A DNA stretch of 64,000 bases from Paguma larvata (lineage: Eukaryota > Chordata > Mammalia > Carnivora > Viverridae), in the NCBI GenBank assembly GCA_030068075.1, contig CM057826.1, forward strand, positions 74,373,312-74,437,311, written 5' to 3'. Position numbers and translations under genes: made by a program. Shown piece by piece: positions 58,481 through 64,000 of the stretch. Below the pieces are notes generated by a model that made no database searches, had not been told where the DNA came from, and worked only from the letters and a program-made list of their open reading frames with translations. The number at the start of each line of letters is the position of its first letter. Position 1 is the first letter of the stretch.

Positions 58481-59915
58481 ACCACCTGGGTTGTTTCCAT
58501 ACTTTGGCTATCGTAAATAATCCTGCAATAAGCCTACAAGTGCATAAATCTTTTCAAATTAGTGTTTTTATTTTTGGTGGGAGAGTAGTAAATACGGAGT
58601 AGTGGAATTATGGAATCACTTGGTATTTCTATTTTTAATTTTTCGAGAAAACTCCATATTGCTTTCCATACTGGTTGCACCAGTGTACATTCCCTCCAAC
58701 AGTGTATAAGGATTCCATTTTCTCCATATCCTTGCTGACACTTGTAATTTTTGGCCTTTTGATACTAGCATTTGCATTTCCCTGATGGTGAGTGATGTTG
58801 AGCATCTTTTTAAGAGTCTGATGACCATCTGTATGTCTTCTTTGGAAAAATGTCTATTCATGTCCTCTGTTTGTTGTTTGTTTTTGGCGTTGAGTTACAT
58901 CAGTCTTTTTTTTCTTAAATATATTTTAGATATTAACCCCCTCCTGGATATATATTTACAAATATCTTATCTCATTTAGTTGGTTGTCTTTTCATTTTGT
59001 TGATAGCTTCGTTCACTTTGCAAAAGTTTTTTATTTTGGTGTAGTTGAGTAGTTTATTTTTGCTTTTGTTTCCCTTGCCAGAGAAGACATATCTAGAAAA
59101 ATGCTGCTATGGCTGATGTCACAGAAATTACTGCCTGTGCTCTCTTCTAGGATTTTTATGGTTTCAGGTCTCACATTTAGGTCTTTAATCAATTTTGAGT
59201 TTATTTTTGTGTATGGTGTAAAAAAAAGTGGTCTAGTTTCATTCTTTTGCATTTAACTACCCAATTTTCCTAGCACCATTTTTTGAAGAGAGCATCATTT
59301 TCCCAATGTATATTCTTTCCTCCTTTGTCACAGATTGATTGATTTTATAAGCGAGAGTTTATATTTAGGCTCTCTACTCTGATCCATTTACCTGTATGTC
59401 CTTTTTTGTGCCAGAACCATACTGTTTTGTGTACTATATATAGCTTTGTACTATGTCATGAAATCTGGAATTGTGATATGTCCAGCTCTGTTCTTTTTCA
59501 GGAATGCTTTGGCTATGTGGTGTCTTTTGTGGTTTCCTATAATTTTAGTATTATTTGTTCTGATTTAGTGAAAAATACTTTTGGTATTTTTATAGCAATT
59601 TCATTGAATGTATTGATTGCTTTGGGTAGTATGGACATTTCAACAATATTAATTCTTCCCATATAGACATTTTAATAGTATTAATTCTTCCCATCCATGA
59701 ACATGGGGTATCTTTCCATTTGTTTGTGTCACCTTCAATTTCTTTCATAGATGTTTTATAATTTTCAGAGCATAACTCTTTCACCGCCTTGGTTCAGTTT
59801 ATTCCTAGGTATTTTATTCTTTTTGGTACAGTTGAACTTATTTGCTTTTTTCCCCTTATTTGCAAAAGGGATTTGCTTTTTTTTTAAATAGATTTACTTT
59901 TATACCTGTTTTCTC
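58481..59915 (-). mobile_element. L1 fragment, distal ORF2
   Basis: A reverse L1 of about 1.4 kb. Reverse frames retain [12 protein letters not shown] and [13 protein letters not shown] (58616-58861), [20 protein letters not shown] (59031-59252) and a segment KELCSENYKTSMKEIEGD with WKDTPCSWMGRI (59590-59784). It starts abruptly inside the ORF2 C-terminus, so the 3'UTR is missing. Several stops make it inactive. It carries a 32-bp tandem duplication at 59629-59692, which puts the RINTIKM/ELILLKCP segment in twice. Confidence 0.93.
59629..59692. repeat. 32-bp tandem duplication inside L1
   Basis: Copies 59629-59660 and 59661-59692 share GACATTT and TATTAATTCTTCCC and differ at several positions. 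The L1 text has this segment once. Confidence 0.9.
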
Positions 59916-60244
59916 ATGAATCTTTTTGTTTTCTTTTAATACCAAAAAGGCAATATCTTGTTTTAGTCAGTTCTTGCCACAGTAATAGTATATAATCACC
60001 TGCATGAAACAGTGGCATATAATGAAAAGCATCATTCATATATCTGAGCTTGGCTTTGGAAGAATTTATTCTGTGTATCTTATTTTGGGATCCAGGAAAA
60101 TGGGGCCCTGGATATTGGATCATAGATTCCTAAGGCAATAATCATAGTTTTCTATAGGACCTCCAGAATCTCCCAAAATCTTTTTAGGCCTAGGCTCTAA
60201 ACAAGGCCACCATACATCTAGTCATAGTCTAAAGCCTTGGCCTG
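59916..60244. other. Unassigned; part resembles an old dispersed repeat
   Basis: TTTTAGTCAGTTCTTGCCAC, ATAATCACCTGCATGAAACA and GAGCTTGGCTTTGGAAGAAT are reminiscent of an old mammalian LTR-type repeat, but I cannot name it. No gene. Confidence 0.35.
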
Positions 60245-60464
60245 GGGCCCCTGGGTAGCTCAGTTGGTTAAGTGGCCGATTTCAGCTCAGGTCATGATCT
60301 CACGGTCTGTGGGTTTGAGCCCCGCGTTGGGCTCTGTGCTGGTGGTTCAGAGCCTGGAGCCTGTTTCGGATTCTGTGTCTCTCTCTTTCTCTCTCTGCCC
60401 TTCCCCGCTCATGCTATGTCTCTCAAAAATAAATAAATGTTAAAAAAAATTAAAAAAAATAAAT
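60245..60464 (+). mobile_element. SINEC_Fc-type SINE, well preserved
   Basis: GGGCCCCTGGGTAGCTCAGT, GTTTGAGCCCCGCGTTGGGC, GGAGCCTGTTTCGGATTCTG and CTCAAAAATAAATAAATGTT. The exact target duplication AAAGCCTTGGCCTG is at 60231-60244 and 60465-60478. It is one of the least diverged copies here. Confidence 0.97.
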
Positions 60465-60478
60465 AAAGCCTTGGCCTG

Positions 60479-60849
60479 ACATCAAGGGGGCAGGAAGTGG
60501 TTCATCGATATAGGTAGCAGTGAAGGAATTCTTTGCTGAATAATCTGATCTATATTACTCACTATTTTTCTATATCATTTTTTCTTGTTCTTCAGTTTTT
60601 AAATCTAAAGATTCAATTCTTTATTTAACAATATTTTCATTTATGTAATGATTATCTTGTATCATATTTCTTAAATTTCAACCACTCTCTGTCTTCAGGA
60701 TTTAAAGTTGATAAGTTTGTCTATGCCGTATTTTGATTGTTATCTGAGTTTATTCAATCACTTTAAGGTCATAACATTTTAAAAATGTATACTAATGATC
60801 TTTCTTTATCAGTTTGTTGATATTGCCTAAATTTTTCCTTTTTGCATTA
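60479..60849. other. Unassigned stretch
   Basis: No feature recognised. Confidence 0.35.
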
Positions 60850-60935
60850 TTCAGTTCTTTATTCATTTAATACATAAATTTTAAGTGCTTACTATATGCC
60901 AGGCATCTTTATGGATATAATAGTAACAGTGATAA
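60850..60935 (-). mobile_element. LINE-2 3'-end fragment
   Basis: TTATTCATTTAATACATAAA, then GTGCTTACTATATGCCAGGC, correspond to the reverse of the L2 3' end ('...tcattcaacaaatatttattgagcgcctactatgtgcca'). Confidence 0.6.
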
Positions 60936-61179
60936 AATTATGTCATGTATATTTTAATTTTGAAGTTAGTTAAATGAAACAAGTATTTTGTGGTCATTGA
61001 TTGATGGCTTTTAGGAAAAACTGATGTTAGGTCTAAAAGTCCAAATAATCATTTGTTTGTTGCTGTCTCTTTCTCTCCTTCCCTTCCTCCCCTTTAGATA
61101 TGCACATATATATTTTCTACTTACATATGTATGTGTATATATATGCACATACACACACTCATACATGTATTATCTTTGC

Positions 61180-61750
61180 TTTATGAAAATATTTATGTTC
61201 TACTCTCATAGCAAATTTCAATTATACAATGCAGTGTTATTAACTATAGTGACACTCTTATATATTAGATCCTCTGTAGACTTGCCTATTTCTAGACATT
61301 ACATATAAATTGAATTATAAATATGTGCTCTTTTGTAACTTTTTTTGGCCTACCATAATGTTTCCAAAGATCATCCATGTTATAGCATGTAGCATTGTTA
61401 TGATCAAATCATATTCCATTATTTATCCATATATCCCCTGATGTATTTTGTTTATCCATTTATCAGTTTGGGGACATTTCCACTTTTTGGCTATTTCTAA
61501 TGATACTGCTATAAACATTCCTGTGCAAGTTTCGTGTAGATATATATTTCAGTTCTCTTTAGTATATACCTTAGAATTTCTTGGATCATACATATTTAAC
61601 TATTTGAGAAATTGCCAGACCATCATTCAAAGTGTCTGCATGTTTTTACTTTCCACGTGCACTATATCAGATTTCCATTTCTCCGCATCCTTGCCAATAC
61701 TTATTATCTGATTTTTTATTCTAGCCATCCTAGTGGGTATGAAGTGAAAA
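61180..61750 (-). mobile_element. Old L1M-type 3' region
   Basis: Reverse landmarks: TCATAGCAAATTTCAATTAT, TACAATGCAGTGTTATTAACTATAG, TAGATCCTCTGTAGACTTGC, CAAATCATATTCCATTATTT, CACTTTTTGGCTATTTCTAATG and CATCCTTGCCAATACTTATT. The forward 87-codon frame at 61448-61711 is a shadow of this element. Confidence 0.8.
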
Positions 61751-61985
61751 GCTTAAGTTTTGAAATTAGAGTTACTCCAGGAAATTAATGTATCATGACT
61801 GAAGAAAAAATATAACTCAGTCCTAATCCTGATAATGAGACAACTCTGTGTGTCACATTTAGCCAGAAAGCTGAACTCGATTTCAGAAATCTGTCCTTGA
61901 ACTCGAGTAATCATATCTAAATCAAAATTATCCATCATAAGAAGCAGTTTTGTTACATGAACTCTAGCATGATTTGATACCAAAT
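61751..61985. other. Short unassigned stretch before the duplication
   Basis: Nothing recognised; it flanks copy 2 of the direct duplication. Confidence 0.3.
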
Positions 61986-62545
61986 ATTCTGCTTGGGATA
62001 TGAGGACAGGCTGGATTCTCAAATTTCTTCACAAATGAGACAAGGATGACTGACTTTCCAAAAAAACAAACAAACAAAAACAAACTCTAGAGAAATGACT
62101 AATATGAAGTCCGTACAGTTTTGGGATTTGTATTTTAGAATTTCATGTTGTTCAGACATAACAATAATTTCATTTTTCTGGGAATATGCAGTAGCAAATA
62201 CACTGTTTAGAAATATTCTTTTCTAATATTCAGACATTTGCTATGTCTAGTACTACTGTCTGTATCTTGTTGATATTTTATTTTCAGATATTCCTTTGAA
62301 AAGTTACGTTGACCTAAATTTTCGATTCAGCCTATAATTCTTGACTTTTCCATTTTGCCTGTGGAGTTTACTACTAGCATTCTGAAAGGTTTTAAAGCAG
62401 TAGTTTTTCAGAGTAATTATTGAAATTAGCGTTACTTTATTTTATTGGGTAGTTTCCATCTCTGAGACTTATTTATTTTATAATTGGAAGTTTGTACCTC
62501 TTAATCCCCTTTGCTTGTTTCACTCATCCTCTTACCCTCTGACAA
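61986..62545 (+). repeat. Direct duplication, copy 2 (derived)
   Basis: A 560-bp match to 39949-40520 in the same orientation, about 98% identical by eye outside the CAAA tract. The right edge falls inside L1 3'UTR text, and here the L1 does not continue (CCATAACGTTGTGAAC follows), so this copy is the derived one. No poly(A)/poly(T) tract or target duplication was found at the edges. Confidence 0.95.
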
Positions 62546-63378
62546 CCATAACGTTGTGAACATTGTAATAACTCCCCATATTTGATGTCTTGTTTTTCCA
62601 TTACAAAAGGCAGATAACCTATAATTGTAGACTTCTCTATATCTAAGGTGTAGGTCTATGACCCAGGTTTCATTAGTCAGATACAACTAACCAAGATTTC
62701 GTTTTGGTGTCAATCAGTGTAGTAATGGATACTCCATTCTTCATGGACTATAGTGACAGAAATGCAGGCACCTAGATGCAGGTGTCATTGGTGCTAATGG
62801 GTGTGTTTGGGCATAGTTCCTACTTTTCTGGCTCTCCCTAAGAATCCGTGAACAACCTAACATATTTTACTAATCTACTCAGAATGGATTTTGTCATTTG
62901 TATTCCCAATTGATATTGTTCTAAAATATTTTCCAATTTACTTCAGGTTATATATAAACCAATAAAAGACACAACTATATACATATATAAACTAAACTGT
63001 TTCATTCCTATTACATTCCCTGTTTATAATTCCAAAATGATACCATTAGAGAAATAATAAAAATTGATTTCAGTGTATCAAAAAGTCAATTTTAAATTTA
63101 ATTCAAAGGGCATAATATTAAAAATTCTTTTATTTCTACCAGGATCTGAAATTTAACAGTTACAACAGAAATTATACTGTACAGGCTATTATCTTTTATC
63201 TATTTGAATTGTGGCTTTATATTAGATAAAAATTCACTACCAATGTGTTGGCACATTTTGTTTTCTTTCACTTCTATTTTCTTCAGATTTTGAAGGACGA
63301 TTTTTATTACAATTCTGTCAAAGTTATTTGTTTTCTTCATTTCTTTTCTTTGATATCTGCATTAGAAACATGATCTTT
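62546..63378. other. Unassigned stretch
   Basis: No gene or repeat family recognised. Confidence 0.35.
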
Positions 63379-63600
63379 GAGGTACCAGAGTGGCTCAGTT
63401 GGGTAAGTGTCGAACTCTTGATTTTGACTCAGGTCATGATCTCAAGGTCGTGCATTTGAACCCTGCATCGAGCTCCACCCTGGGTGTGAAGCCTGCTCGA
63501 GATTCTCTCTCCCTCTCTCTCTGCCTCTCCCCTGCTCATGCATGTCCTCTCTCTCTAGAAATTAAATAAATAAATAAATCATTAAGTAAGTAAATAAAAT
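63379..63600 (+). mobile_element. Carnivore SINE, older variant
   Basis: GAGGTACCAGAGTGGCTCAG, CTCTTGATTTTGACTCAGGT, GCATTTGAACCCTGCATCGA and an extended AAATAAATAAATAAATCATT tail. A probable target duplication is AAACATGATCTTT / AAACAAGATCTCT. It is more diverged than the 57.5- and 60.2-kb copies. Confidence 0.92.
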
Positions 63601-63614
63601 AAAAACAAGATCTC

Positions 63615-64000
63615 TTGCTACAAAACCTTTTAATACAGAAATGCACCTGCATTACTTTACGGGTAAGACTTGATCTTGGCTGTGTGAAAAAATATTCTCA
63701 GGAATCTTCCTGTGCAAACTACTCTTATAAATTATAGTCTACTTTGGGAATCACAGAAAGAAGTAAAGTGATCTCACATTTTGGTTCTGCTGGTTAACAG
63801 AAAAAACCTAAAAATAATAAAATAATGTTTTATGATTTTGCAATTTAATACTTAATGTTAAAACTCTCTAAGAAAAATATACAAAGTTTTAACTTACTCC
63901 ATTTCTTTCATTTCTTTCTGTACTTCCTCTCATTCTGTTTTTTACTTTATTTAGTCTTTACTATATATACACAGTGTGGAGTTGTAGGTATGGTCAACCA
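63615..64000. other. Unassigned terminal stretch
   Basis: No feature recognised before the window ends. Confidence 0.35.

Overview
This window reads as gene-poor nuclear DNA from a cat-family (feliform) carnivore. The key evidence is about 25 copies of a tRNA-derived SINE. Better-preserved copies start GGGGCGCCTGGGTGGCTCAG, carry the Pol III box-B-like GGTTCGAGCC/GTGAGTTCGAGCC block, continue through a CT-rich stretch and end in AAATAAATAA tails. This is the SINEC_Fc layout of felids rather than the dog SINEC_Cf layout. The base composition is AT-rich with few CpGs. No CpG island, no multi-exon gene structure and no convincing protein-coding ORF was seen. The longest open frames (about 100-148 codons) are chance frames or translations of repeats. 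The only recognisable coding matter is decayed reverse-transcriptase/ORF2 and ORF1-like sequence of LINE-1, plus an endogenous retrovirus-like remnant.

Layout. 0-4 kb: an LTR-like element in reverse orientation, split by a SINE with clear target-site duplications, then unassigned DNA with a MIR fragment. 4-8.6 kb: a reverse-strand L1 fragment and degraded SINEs. 8.9-11.3 kb: a reverse-strand ERVL/MaLR-like internal region, broken by an MLT1-type LTR and a 101-bp L1 tail. 12-19 kb: several SINEs, a MIR, and a 1.37-kb 5'-truncated L1 with intact target-site duplications. 19-25 kb: L1M remnants on both strands, a hAT-type fragment, and a rearranged L1 with a SINE fragment at its deletion junction. 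26-36.6 kb: dense SINEs, including tail-to-tail inverted pairs, a young L1 tail, L2, L1M and a palindromic DNA-transposon copy. 36.6-57.5 kb: SINE-poor, mostly unassigned, with solo-LTR-like elements, a hAT-type element containing an L1 tail, and a forward ORF1/HAL1-like L1 body interrupted by an LTR. 57.5-64 kb: SINEs, a long (TG)n, a large reverse L1 fragment and another L1M.

The most unusual structural feature is a direct duplication of about 560-570 bp at 39,949-40,520 and 61,986-62,545. It is about 98% identical by eye, spans a unique-to-L1 boundary and lacks an evident poly(A) tail. I did not find a new molecular system such as a defence locus, operon or CRISPR array. The window behaves as mammalian intergenic or intronic DNA shaped by layers of retrotransposition. 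All family names come from recognising consensus features by eye and need RepeatMasker confirmation; boundaries without stated target-site duplications are approximate.
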